Shown: positions 24,731-33,478 of the stretch, piece by piece | How positions within the stretch are numbered: the first letter of the stretch is position 1 | Layout: each line of letters begins with the position of its first letter | Source: an uncultured Clostridia bacterium | Lineage (GTDB): Bacteria; Bacillota; Clostridia; Christensenellales; UBA1242 | DNA length: 64,000 bases | Assembly (NCBI GenBank): GCA_934747775.1 | Contig: CAKVHA010000002.1 | Coordinates: 62,001 to 126,000, forward strand | Direction of reading: 5' to 3' | Position numbers and translations under genes: made by a program | Notes under the pieces: generated by a model | Told to the model about the DNA's origin: nothing | Database searches by the model: none | What the model saw: only the letters and a program-made list of their open reading frames with translations

Positions 24731-26014
24731 TTATTTTTTATAAATTTTGTCTTTGCCACCCATATAAGGACGTAATACTTCTGGCACTGTAATGCTGCCA
24801 TCTTCGTTGTAATTATTTTCCAAAAGTGCAATAAGTGCTCTTGGGCTAGCAAGCACAGTATTATTAAGTGTATGCAAATAATATGTGCCGTTTTCGCCTT
24901 TTGCTCTAATACCCAAGCGGCGTGCTTGTGCATCGCCCAAAGTAGAACAGCTGCACACTTCAAAGAATTTTTGTTGGCGTGGACTCCAAGCTTCAATATC
25001 GCAAGATTTAACTTTAAGATCTGCCAAATCACCACTGCAACAATCAAGCTGTCTAACAGGAATGTTAAAATTGTTGAAAATTTCAACCGAATATTTCCAC
25101 ATTTTATTGTACCAATCCATACTGTCTTCTGGTTTGCAAAGCACAATCATTTCTTGTTTTTCAAACTGATGAACTCTGTAAATGCCGCGTTCTTCAATGC
25201 CGTGAGCACCCACTTCTTTTCTAAAACAAGGGCTATACGATGTCATAGTAATAGGAAGATCGGTATCCTTAATAATTTGGTCTTTAAATTTTCCAATCAT
25301 AGAATGCTCACTTGTGCCAATTAGAAACAAGTCTTCGCCTTCAATTTTGTACATCATTGCGTCCATTTCGGCAAAACTCATAACCCCATTAACAACATCG
25401 CCATGAATCATAAAAGGTGGAATGCAATAAGTAAATCCTTTATTAATCATATAATCTCTGCCATAAGCAATCATTGCTTCGTGAAGACGTGCGGCGTCAC
25501 CCATAAGATAGTAAAAGCCATTTCCGCTAGTGCGGCCAGCGCTATCTTTATCAAGACCGCCAATGCTTGCCAAAATATCGGCGTGATATGGAATTTCGTA
25601 GTTTGGCACAGTAGCTTCGCCAAAGCGTTGAACTTCAACATTTTCGGTGTCGTCTTTTCCAATAGGAACAGATGGGTCGATAATATTTGGAATGCTCATC
25701 ATAAGCTTTTTAATTTCGGCTTCAAGACCTACTTGTTCTTGTTCGATTTCTGCAATACGGCCATTATTGTTAACAACTTGTTGTTTTATTTCTTCCGCTT
25801 CTGCCACTCGTTTTTCACGCATCAACTTGCCAATTTCGCCCGACAACTTGTTGCGCATAGCTCTAAGGTCGTCGCCTTCTTTTTTAAGGTCGCGATTTTT
25901 TGCATCAAGTTCTAGCACAGTATCAACATAAGCAAGTTTGTGCATTTGAAATTTCTTTTTAATATTTTCCTTAACTGCGTCAGGATTGTTTCTTAAAAAA
26001 TTAATATCAATCAT
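24731..26014 (-). CDS. serS: Seryl-tRNA synthetase
   Basis: This 427-residue class II synthetase charges tRNA-Ser. It has the N-terminal coiled-coil arm (about 30-100, with KNRDLKKEGDDLRAMRNK) that contacts the long variable arm. The catalytic core has SPCFRKEVGAHG (motif 2 region), GIYRVHQFEKQE and the C-terminal motif 3 NNTVLASPRALIALLENN. GGAG precedes the ATG. No T-box is present in its short 5' region, unlike valS here. The tRNA-Ser gene is at 58623-58710. Confidence 0.97.
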   Translation of the reverse strand: MIDINFLRNNPDAVKENIKKKFQMHKLAYVDTVLELDAKNRDLKKEGDDLRAMRNKLSGEIGKLMREKRVAEAEEIKQQVVNNNGRIAEIEQEQVGLEAEIKKLMMSIPNIIDPSVPIGKDDTENVEVQRFGEATVPNYEIPYHADILASIGGLDKDSAGRTSGNGFYYLMGDAARLHEAMIAYGRDYMINKGFTYCIPPFMIHGDVVNGVMSFAEMDAMMYKIEGEDLFLIGTSEHSMIGKFKDQIIKDTDLPITMTSYSPCFRKEVGAHGIEERGIYRVHQFEKQEMIVLCKPEDSMDWYNKMWKYSVEIFNNFNIPVRQLDCCSGDLADLKVKSCDIEAWSPRQQKFFEVCSCSTLGDAQARRLGIRAKGENGTYYLHTLNNTVLASPRALIALLENNYNEDGSITVPEVLRPYMGGKDKIYKK

Positions 26015-26041
26015 AGTTTTATCTCCATAAAAATTACAATT

Positions 26042-26070
26042 ATGTTAACATTATGCGTATGTTTTGTCAA
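26042..26070 (-). promoter_or_regulatory. Sigma-A promoter of serS
   Basis: On minus, perfect TTGACA (26070-26065), a 17-base spacer and TAACAT (26047-26042), giving a leader of about 20 nt. Confidence 0.7.
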
Positions 26071-26166
26071 TTTAAATATATATTATTAGCCAAAAATTAG
26101 TGCAAAATAGGTATTAAATGCGGTACTGGTGTTAAAAATTAAACAAAAAAAAGGAGATAACTATAT

Positions 26167-26763
26167 ATGACAAAAATAGAATTTGACAAAAGCGAAACAA
26201 AAATAAACCTAGCAAGGGCGTTTGCGGGAGAATGTCAAGACGGCGCAAGATATCAGTTTATATCAAAACAAGCCGAGCAAGAAGGATACGCATACATTAA
26301 AACCCTACTTAAAACACTGGCAAAAAACGAAATGGCTCACGCAAAAGTTTACTACGACCTTATCACTCAAAACTGCACTAAAAAACAAGAAAATATTCAA
26401 ATTGAAGGCGGATATCCTTTTGAATTTGGAAATCTTCAACAAAACCTTATGGACAGCATAAAAACCGAAATTAGCCAAAGTAATAACGTGTACCCGTCGT
26501 TTGCAAAAGTTGCGCGCGACGAAGGATATGAAGACATTGCTCACGCGTTTGACCTAGTGGCAACTGTAGAAAACTGCCACCATATGCTTTTACAACAGAT
26601 TTATGATAAATTAAAAGGCAAAAAGCTATATAAATCTACCGAGCCGCGCAAATGGAAATGTAGCGAATGCGGATTTGAACACACAGCAAAACAAGCGTGG
26701 AACGAATGCCCATCGTGTCATATGCCGCAAGGATATGTAGAAATTCCTATTGATGTGGAGTAA
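26167..26763 (+). CDS. rbr: Rubrerythrin
   Basis: Rubrerythrin reduces hydrogen peroxide in anaerobes, using a diiron site and a rubredoxin Fe(Cys)4 site. The 198-residue protein has the ferritin-like domain with ExxH pairs (KNEMAHAKVYYDL and VATVENCHHMLLQ) and E21 in AFAGECQDGARYQ. The C-terminal rubredoxin-like part has CSEC and CPSC (WKCSECGFEH...NECPSCHMPQG). AAGGAG precedes the ATG. It stands alone and points to an anaerobic, oxygen-sensitive lifestyle, fitting the [FeFe]-hydrogenase. Confidence 0.95.
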   Translation: MTKIEFDKSETKINLARAFAGECQDGARYQFISKQAEQEGYAYIKTLLKTLAKNEMAHAKVYYDLITQNCTKKQENIQIEGGYPFEFGNLQQNLMDSIKTEISQSNNVYPSFAKVARDEGYEDIAHAFDLVATVENCHHMLLQQIYDKLKGKKLYKSTEPRKWKCSECGFEHTAKQAWNECPSCHMPQGYVEIPIDVE

Positions 26764-26899
26764 AATTTTTTAACAATGATAAAAACAATAATGTAAACAA
26801 TTTTACAAGCACAATTAAAAGTAGAAAACAACAATAAACAGCCAAGCAGCTAAACTTGTAAAATACAACAAAAACAAATCACTATTTATGCTAACTATT

Positions 26900-26941
26900 A
26901 AAAAAGAACATACTGAGTTAAAGTCAATATGTTCTTTTTTT
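26900..26941. terminator. Bidirectional terminator after rubrerythrin
   Basis: AAAAAAGAACATA and TATGTTCTTTTTT pair across a 15-base loop (26900-26912 with 26928-26940). It also ends the convergent 26955 gene. Confidence 0.82.
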
Positions 26942-26954
26942 AAAACCTTAATTT

Positions 26955-28883
26955 TTAGATATTAGCAGCAAAGATTATGCTTTTTCCAGCAAAGCTTAAA
27001 ATTGATTGTGTATTTTCGGTTTTCACACCAATTTGAGTGCCGCCTTGGTTACTGAAATCGTATGTTGCACCAATTTCGCCAGTGATTTTTTTGCAACCAA
27101 CTTTTACTAAGTATGATTGAATTGGAAGTTTTGCTTCAATTTTGCCGTTTTTAGTAGATACATAATAAGGAACTAATTCTTCAAAAATTGTTTTTGGAAG
27201 ATATCCGTTTTCGGTTTCTGATGGATAATTTACAGTGTCTAGCACTTTATTCACATTAACCTTAACATTTGCGTCACCAGTACAAACAATGCGGAAAGGA
27301 TTTATTTCGGTGGACAATGTGATTTTGCCGTCTTTAGAATTAATTTGCGTGTAATAATATCTTGAATTTGTTGCGTCTTCGGTGTCTTCTTTAACAGAGC
27401 TTTCGCCTTTTTTAGAATTTACAACAATTGCTCCTTTTTGGCTGGAGAACACGCCGTCTTGATAGTACTCGCCCACATTTATATCGCCAAATTTTGTATA
27501 AACAATAATTGATGATGTTTTTGTAAACTCTTTTACAAGCACGTCGTTTTCGGTGATGTTTGTAGGCCAATAGCCCGATGTTGTAATTTTAACATCGCCG
27601 TTTTCGCTAGTCATACTAGCTTGGTGTGCAAGGTGACCTATTATAACATTGCCATATTTATTATAAAGACCTAATTTGCCAACTACTTCGCCAAGTTCTA
27701 CTGCGGCACTTTCGGTGAATATGGTGTTTTCGTAAATTTTATCGTTACCATTAGAAGTGTATTTGTATAGGCTTTTTGTGTCGTCTATTTTAGTAACAGA
27801 GCGGCTACGATTAGATGAATTTAGCACATTTATATGCAAAGCACCTGTATCGGATTTAAATAAAAATCCGCCTTCGCCACTATGCACTTCTTCGGCGTCA
27901 AACTTAACATTACTGCCCACAACTTCCATACCCTTTACAGCAACAAGTTTGTTGAATTTGTATTTTGCATTTTTAGAAGTTAAAAACAATTTTTTGTTGC
28001 TAACAGTAACTTTTTTGAATTTAGAAAAATCAAATGTTCCGCCATTTGTGGAAATATTTAGTTCGTTAACGTTCCAGTTGTCGGCATAGTTTCCAATTTC
28101 CGAGCCAATGCCGCTAATTACTGCATTGCCCTTGTTTGTGGTTAGGTTTAGGCTAACAATATTTAAAGGAACACCCTTATCTTTATATTTAATTAATCCC
28201 GCTTTAAGTTTTTCCGACCAAGCTGTGTGCTTTTCGTCATCTTCGGCTGGTTCTGGATTTTCAACTTCGGTTTCTTTATCGCCGTTTTTAACAATTTCTA
28301 CTGCGCGGGTTACAACGTCGTTGTTAAATGTAATATCTTTGTCGCCACCAGTAATGTCTAGGCTGTAATTTATAAAACTAGAACCATTTGAATATGGCAA
28401 ATTAATTTCTATTGTATTTGATTTTTGAAACACAAGTTTGCCTTCGGGTTCTACCATTGAAATTTCAATAATACGTGTTTTTTTGTCTTCGCTAAGTTTA
28501 TCGGAATTTATAATTGCTTTAGGAAGTGTACGTGCTGTTTTTTCGCCTGTTTCGGCATCAACATCTGCTTTTAAAAAACCAAAATACTCGCTTGTGCTAA
28601 TAATTGAAATTTTGTTTTCAGCGCCTTTTTTGCCTTCGGTTGAAAACGAATTAATTCTAACACCATACTTATTTGAATTTATTTTTAGTGTAATATTTTC
28701 TTCACTACTAATAGCTGCACTGGTGTAATGATTTTCGGAATCTAGCGAAACGTGCCTAAAATAATATCCAAAAAGTGTTGATTTTGGTGACAAATACAAA
28801 AAACCAACACCTAAAGCACATATCATTAGCGCTGCTAATATTACCAAACAGCTATAAATAAAAATTCCCTTTAAGGCTTTCAT
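26955..28883 (-). CDS. Membrane-anchored DUF4097-like beta-helix (adhesin-like) protein
   Basis: This 642-residue protein has one N-terminal transmembrane helix (about 7-32) and then an extracellular, mainly beta region. Repeated units with NKYGNVIIGHL, SENGDVKITT, TKFGDINVGEY, SKDGKITL and TKNGKIEAKLP match the 'nGdi.v' turns of DUF4097 / putative adhesin beta-helices. The middle part has an acidic stretch (ENPEPAEDDEKH). The partner and function are unknown. No strong ribosome site is visible (GGCGGTAG is near the start), but a clear promoter is. Confidence 0.7.
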   Translation of the reverse strand: MKALKGIFIYSCLVILAALMICALGVGFLYLSPKSTLFGYYFRHVSLDSENHYTSAAISSEENITLKINSNKYGVRINSFSTEGKKGAENKISIISTSEYFGFLKADVDAETGEKTARTLPKAIINSDKLSEDKKTRIIEISMVEPEGKLVFQKSNTIEINLPYSNGSSFINYSLDITGGDKDITFNNDVVTRAVEIVKNGDKETEVENPEPAEDDEKHTAWSEKLKAGLIKYKDKGVPLNIVSLNLTTNKGNAVISGIGSEIGNYADNWNVNELNISTNGGTFDFSKFKKVTVSNKKLFLTSKNAKYKFNKLVAVKGMEVVGSNVKFDAEEVHSGEGGFLFKSDTGALHINVLNSSNRSRSVTKIDDTKSLYKYTSNGNDKIYENTIFTESAAVELGEVVGKLGLYNKYGNVIIGHLAHQASMTSENGDVKITTSGYWPTNITENDVLVKEFTKTSSIIVYTKFGDINVGEYYQDGVFSSQKGAIVVNSKKGESSVKEDTEDATNSRYYYTQINSKDGKITLSTEINPFRIVCTGDANVKVNVNKVLDTVNYPSETENGYLPKTIFEELVPYYVSTKNGKIEAKLPIQSYLVKVGCKKITGEIGATYDFSNQGGTQIGVKTENTQSILSFAGKSIIFAANI

Positions 28884-28914
28884 ACGCTACCGCCCATACA
28901 CATTTATTTATTAT

Positions 28915-28943
28915 ATTATATATTATCATAATCTAAAAATCAA
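28915..28943 (-). promoter_or_regulatory. Sigma-A promoter of the adhesin-like gene
   Basis: On minus, TTGATT (28943-28938), a 17-base spacer and perfect TATAAT (28920-28915). Confidence 0.7.
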
Positions 28944-29144
28944 ATAAATTAACCACAATATTTGCATACTTATTTTAATTTGCCTTTTACTAGCACTTAG
29001 TATTTTTTTAGGCGTAATTTAGATGGTTTTAAAATAATCCGCATAAAATTAAATAGTTTTTGAACATAAAAAATTAAAAAATTATTATAAAAATTTGATA
29101 AATCTTAACAATGATGTTAAACTAAAAAAAAGGAAGTGAAAAAA

Positions 29145-29828
29145 TTGAAAACAACAAAAAAGATTTTAATGTATTCGTCGCTAGCAACACTTAGCGTGTG
29201 TATAATAATGCTAATAAGTGCATTGTTTGGGGCAAAAGTTTTTGAGGGAGTGTTATTAAAACTGCTAATTACTTGTGCTGTGATTGCAATTGCAGGTTTT
29301 TTTAGCATAAACGCCATAACCATTACAAATAAAAATAAAACTGTGGGATATGTATGCTTGGGATTACTAGCAACACTTAGTTTGTGTTTACTAATAATCA
29401 CTTGGGCAAGCGTAAAATGGGGCACATTTAATAAGCTTGTGTTTATTTTGTTAATTACAACAATTTTTGTAAACATTATCGTAACTTTATTGCTGAAATT
29501 AGACAAAAGCTTTTTTGTATTACAACTAATTACCTACGCATTAATTGTGGCACTTGATATTGTAATTGCATTGCTAATTTGGGGCAAACCAGTGTTAAAC
29601 AACCCTACTGTTTTAAAACTATTTGTCGCTGGGTGCATTGCTGTGTTTGGGCTACTTTGTGCGCTTGTAATTTTGAGCAAAAAAGTGGAAAAAGACGGAT
29701 TTAGCAAACATAGCGAAGACCTATCTTTACTAGAAGAAAAAGTAAAACAACTAGAATTAGAAAACGCAACACTTAAAGCGGAAAATGAAAGACTAAAAAG
29801 TGAAAACGAAAGTTTAAAGAATAAATAA
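29145..29828 (+). CDS. Six-helix membrane protein with C-terminal coiled coil
   Basis: This 227-residue protein has about six transmembrane helices between residues 8 and 185, followed by a cytoplasmic coiled coil of heptads with Leu/Glu/Lys (LLEEKVKQLELENATLKAE). I do not recognise the family. The start is probably the TTG at 29145: the extended ribosome site AAAGGAAGTG (29128-29138) is 8-10 bases upstream, whereas the in-frame GTG at 29136 lies inside that site. Confidence 0.7.
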   Translation: MKTTKKILMYSSLATLSVCIIMLISALFGAKVFEGVLLKLLITCAVIAIAGFFSINAITITNKNKTVGYVCLGLLATLSLCLLIITWASVKWGTFNKLVFILLITTIFVNIIVTLLLKLDKSFFVLQLITYALIVALDIVIALLIWGKPVLNNPTVLKLFVAGCIAVFGLLCALVILSKKVEKDGFSKHSEDLSLLEEKVKQLELENATLKAENERLKSENESLKNK

Positions 29829-29859
29829 AAAAATGACCTAACCTTAGGTCATTTTTTTT
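29827..29859 (+). terminator. Intrinsic terminator after the 29145 gene
   Basis: ATGACCTAA and TTAGGTCAT (29833-29841 with 29844-29852), loop CC, followed by eight T. Confidence 0.9.
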
Positions 29860-29967
29860 GAAAACAATTATAACTTTTTTTGATTTAAAATTATTTAGTT
29901 CAACATTTTAACATCAAGTAATTTAATTTTATCAACGTTAACAATATTTAACAAAATATTTAAAGCT

Positions 29968-31791
29968 TTATTCTAACACGGCTTTAATACGTCTAACACC
30001 AGCAGAAGAACTTTCTTCTTTTTTAATTACAAATTTTCCCAATTCGCCAGTATTTTTCACGTGTGGTCCACCGCAAATTTGGAAGTCTACATCGCCAATT
30101 TTGTAAATAGAAACAATTTCATTTGGTTCGGCTTTATGAACACCATATGCGCCTTGTTTTAAAGCTTCTTCAAACGGCATTTCAACACGTGTTACATCAA
30201 TTTTTTGAGCAATAACATTGTTTACAAAATCTTCTAGTTGTTTTAGTTCGGACTGCTCCATTTTGCGGTCAAAATTAAAGTCAAAACGCAATCTTTCACT
30301 TGTAATATTGCTACCCTTTTGCTCCACGCCAGTGCCAAACATTTTTCTTAAGCCCGCAAGCATAATGTGGCAAGCGGTGTGAAGTTTTACAGTAGCATCG
30401 CTATCGTCGGCAAGACCGCCTTTAAACTGCCCAGCGCTTGCAGTACGTGCAAGTTCTTGATGCTCCTTAAATGCTTCGTCAAAACCAGCTTTATCCACTT
30501 TTAGCCCGCGTTCGTTTGCCATTTCTATTGTTAGTTCTATTGGAAATCCAAAAGTATCAAAAAGCCTAAACGCAGCTTTTCCGCCAATTGTTGTTTCGGG
30601 AACATAGTTTGGGTCTTTAGCAGACATAAACTCATTTTTGCGAACAATTCCATTTACAACCTTATCAAACTCTTTAACACCAGCATTAAGTGTGTTTAAA
30701 AACCTTTCTTCTTCCTTATTTAGTTCGGAAATTATTTTATCTTCGTTTGTTTTAAACTCTGGATAAGTGTCTTTAAAAAACTCCACATAATGAGCGGCAA
30801 GTTTTGCCAAATCGCCTTTTTGAATGCCAAGTTTCATAGCTTCGCGCACTGCACGGCGGATTAAACGACGCAAAATATAGCCTGCACCAACATTGCTAGG
30901 AGTAAGACCTTTTTCGTCACCCAAAATAACGGTTGATGTACGAATATGGTCACAAACAATTCTAAACGAGCGAGTATATTCGTCGCCATCGTCATTGTAT
31001 TTTTTATTAGAAAGCTGTTCTAGTAGTTTTATTGCGTCTTCAAAAACATCAGTTACATAAATAGATTTTGCGCCGTTTAGCACAATAATGCAACGCTCTA
31101 ATCCGTATCCGCAGTCCACATTTTTTTGAGTGGCTGGCAAATACTCGGTGTCGCTAATTTTGTTGTACTGCATATAAACGTCGTTGCCAAATTCCATATA
31201 TTTGCCACAATCGCAACTTGGATTGCAGTCTTCTGAGCATTTAGGTTTTCCAGTATCCAAAAATACTTCGTTGTCTGGTCCACAAGGTCCGCGGTTTATT
31301 TCCCACCAGTTGTCTGGAATAAAGAAAATGCGGCTTTTATCTACGCCAAGCGCTTCCCAATAACCTGCAGTTTCGGTGTCTTTAGGGGCGTGCTTATTGC
31401 CACTAAAACAAGTAACCGCAAACTGCTCTGGTTTTAATCCCAAATATTTTGGGCTGGTTATAAACTCGTAGCTCCACGCGGTTTTTTCTTTTTTAAAATA
31501 GTCGCCAATACTCCACGAACCTAGCATTTCAAAAAATGTAAGGTGGCAAGCGTCGCCCACTTCGTCTATATCGCCAGTACGGATACATTTTTGAACATCG
31601 CAAATACGTTTTCCCATTGGGTGCGGTTGACCCATTAGGTACGGAACAAGTGGGTGCATTCCTGCTGTTGTGAATAGCACGCTTGGGTCGTTTTCGGGGA
31701 TAACCGACGCACTTTTAATTTCAATATGACCTTTGCTTTTGTAAAATTCTAGCCACATATTTAATAATTCTGATCTTGTAAGTTTTTTCAT
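29968..31791 (-). CDS. alaS: Alanyl-tRNA synthetase lacking the C-Ala domain
   Basis: This 607-residue class II synthetase has the N-terminal catalytic domain (GHIEIKSASVIPENDPSVLFTTAGM, with VQKCIRTGDIDEVG), the tRNA recognition part and the editing domain with zinc ligands H471 and H475 (HTACH) and C573 and H577 (CGGPH). It ends 14 residues after the editing motif SAGVRRI, so the roughly 200-residue C-Ala domain of standard AlaRS (about 870 residues) is absent. A Cys-rich insert (KCSEDCNPSCDCGKY) sits in the catalytic domain. The start is at 31791 because AAGGTG, at 7 bases, contains the upstream in-frame GTG. No frameshift or remnant C-Ala follows. Confidence 0.92.
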   Translation of the reverse strand: MKKLTRSELLNMWLEFYKSKGHIEIKSASVIPENDPSVLFTTAGMHPLVPYLMGQPHPMGKRICDVQKCIRTGDIDEVGDACHLTFFEMLGSWSIGDYFKKEKTAWSYEFITSPKYLGLKPEQFAVTCFSGNKHAPKDTETAGYWEALGVDKSRIFFIPDNWWEINRGPCGPDNEVFLDTGKPKCSEDCNPSCDCGKYMEFGNDVYMQYNKISDTEYLPATQKNVDCGYGLERCIIVLNGAKSIYVTDVFEDAIKLLEQLSNKKYNDDGDEYTRSFRIVCDHIRTSTVILGDEKGLTPSNVGAGYILRRLIRRAVREAMKLGIQKGDLAKLAAHYVEFFKDTYPEFKTNEDKIISELNKEEERFLNTLNAGVKEFDKVVNGIVRKNEFMSAKDPNYVPETTIGGKAAFRLFDTFGFPIELTIEMANERGLKVDKAGFDEAFKEHQELARTASAGQFKGGLADDSDATVKLHTACHIMLAGLRKMFGTGVEQKGSNITSERLRFDFNFDRKMEQSELKQLEDFVNNVIAQKIDVTRVEMPFEEALKQGAYGVHKAEPNEIVSIYKIGDVDFQICGGPHVKNTGELGKFVIKKEESSSAGVRRIKAVLE

Positions 31792-31813
31792 AATATTCAC
31801 CTTCGTATGTGGT

Positions 31814-31842
31814 ATTTTAGCATTTTAGTGTATAAATTGCAA
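31814..31842 (-). promoter_or_regulatory. Sigma-A promoter of alaS
   Basis: On minus, TTGCAA (31842-31837), a 17-base spacer and TAAAAT (31819-31814). Confidence 0.65.
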
Positions 31843-31977
31843 GTTTAATACAATATTAATAACAAAAATTTTAACCACATTTTAACACACAAACACTTAA
31901 GCGGTTTGTTTTAAATATTTTTAGTACACTCGTAGATTTATTTTAATTTTACGCATACTAAGGTATGGAGATTTTAT

Positions 31978-33354
31978 ATGGTTGATAGCAATGACAAAAA
32001 GAGCAACAAATTAATATACGGGCTTGGAAATTTGGGATACAGTGTGATAAGCCAAACGATGACAAATTTTTTTATGTTTTTTGGAACTTCGGTTATTAAA
32101 CTAAGCGGTGTTTTGGTGGGCATTGCCATTGCAATAAGCACATTTTGGGACGGCTTTACTGACCCAATTGTGGGGTATTTAAGCGACACTCACGACTTTT
32201 TAAAAATGGGCAACCGCAAGGGATATATGTTTGCTGCAACATTTGGAATGATATTATTTAACCTATTTATTTGGTTTGTTCCGCTAAATGCAAGTATGTG
32301 GGTGAAATTTGTGTGGGTGCTAGTGGGATTAGTGCTGCTAGAAACTTTTAACACACTCTACTCCACACCATATATGGCGCTTGGCACCGACATTAGCGTA
32401 AACTATCACGACCGCACGCTAATTCAAATTAGCAAAACTTGTTTTTTCTTGTTGGGTATGATAATTCCTAGCGTGCTTTTGTACATTTTTTTGCCAAACA
32501 CAGCGGAATATCCTGTGGGACAACTAAACCCTTACGGATACAGATATATGGCAATTTTTACAAGCGCAATATGCTTAATTAGCGGTTTAGTTTGCGTGTT
32601 TTTTACTCGTGGTGGGTCGCAAGTGGGAAACACAAAAGTTCCATTTAAGATGTCGCAAATTTTTGCGGATTTTAAAAACACATTAAAATGCAAGGAGCTG
32701 GGGCTATTAATTTTGGGCTACTCGGTGTGTATGGTTAGCGGCACAATTTTAACGGGTGTGGGGCTGCATTTTTTTACATATTGTTTTAGGCTAAACACTG
32801 GGCACATAACGCTGCTACTGGTGGCGCTGCTTTGCGGTACACTTTTTAGCCAACCGCTGTGGTTTAAATTGAGCGTAAAAAAAGACAAAAAGCAATCGCT
32901 ACTTAGTGCAATTTTTGTGTCGGTAGTTGGGGCATTTTTAATAATAACCATATTTTTGTTGCGGTTTCAATTTGTTAAAGCGTTTGCACTGCTTATGGTT
33001 GCCATTTTTGTGTGCGGCGTGGGCAGTGGTGCGCTGTACTCTATTCCCACCAGTATGTATTCCGACGCCATTATGCATCAAAACCGCATTACTGGAAAAA
33101 ATCGCACAGCTATGTACAGCGGTGTGTTAACCTTTTCCAGCAACATTGCAAACTGTATTGCTTTGTTGATTGTTGGCGTTTTGCTTGATGTTATTAAGTT
33201 TAATCCGACCACGCAAGACCAAACACTTGGTGTACAAACTGGGCTGGCGCTTATACTTTTTGTAGGTATTCAAATTGCCCTTATTGGCGGATATTTTATT
33301 TTTAGTAAGTGCGAAACCACAAAACCCACAAAGTCGCACAAAGTGAGTTTGTGA
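31978..33354 (+). CDS. MFS transporter, glycoside-pentoside-hexuronide (GPH) cation symporter family
   Basis: This 458-residue protein has 12 predicted transmembrane helices. The first loop has STFWDGFTDPIVGYLSD, with the WD..tDP..G..sD signature of GPH symporters, and the NRKGYMF motif (R-K-P-like) after it. Members take up sugars or glycosides with Na+ or H+. The substrate cannot be read from sequence, and no glycosidase gene is next to it. GGAGATTTTATATG supports the start. Confidence 0.88.
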   Translation: MVDSNDKKSNKLIYGLGNLGYSVISQTMTNFFMFFGTSVIKLSGVLVGIAIAISTFWDGFTDPIVGYLSDTHDFLKMGNRKGYMFAATFGMILFNLFIWFVPLNASMWVKFVWVLVGLVLLETFNTLYSTPYMALGTDISVNYHDRTLIQISKTCFFLLGMIIPSVLLYIFLPNTAEYPVGQLNPYGYRYMAIFTSAICLISGLVCVFFTRGGSQVGNTKVPFKMSQIFADFKNTLKCKELGLLILGYSVCMVSGTILTGVGLHFFTYCFRLNTGHITLLLVALLCGTLFSQPLWFKLSVKKDKKQSLLSAIFVSVVGAFLIITIFLLRFQFVKAFALLMVAIFVCGVGSGALYSIPTSMYSDAIMHQNRITGKNRTAMYSGVLTFSSNIANCIALLIVGVLLDVIKFNPTTQDQTLGVQTGLALILFVGIQIALIGGYFIFSKCETTKPTKSHKVSL

Positions 33355-33392
33355 GTATAACGACAAAACATACTGTATCCACTACTCAGAGA

Positions 33393-33429
33393 TAAAAAAT
33401 AACACCTTATGGACTAAGGTGCTATTTTT
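33393..33429. terminator. Bidirectional terminator between the symporter and LRR genes
   Basis: AAAATA-a-CACCTTA and TAAGGTG-c-TATTTT pair with one mismatch (33395-33409 with 33415-33428). Confidence 0.8.
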
Positions 33430-33478
33430 GTTAATGATAAGAATCATTAAGACTTAAGTTAAGCTAAATCAACTCAAA

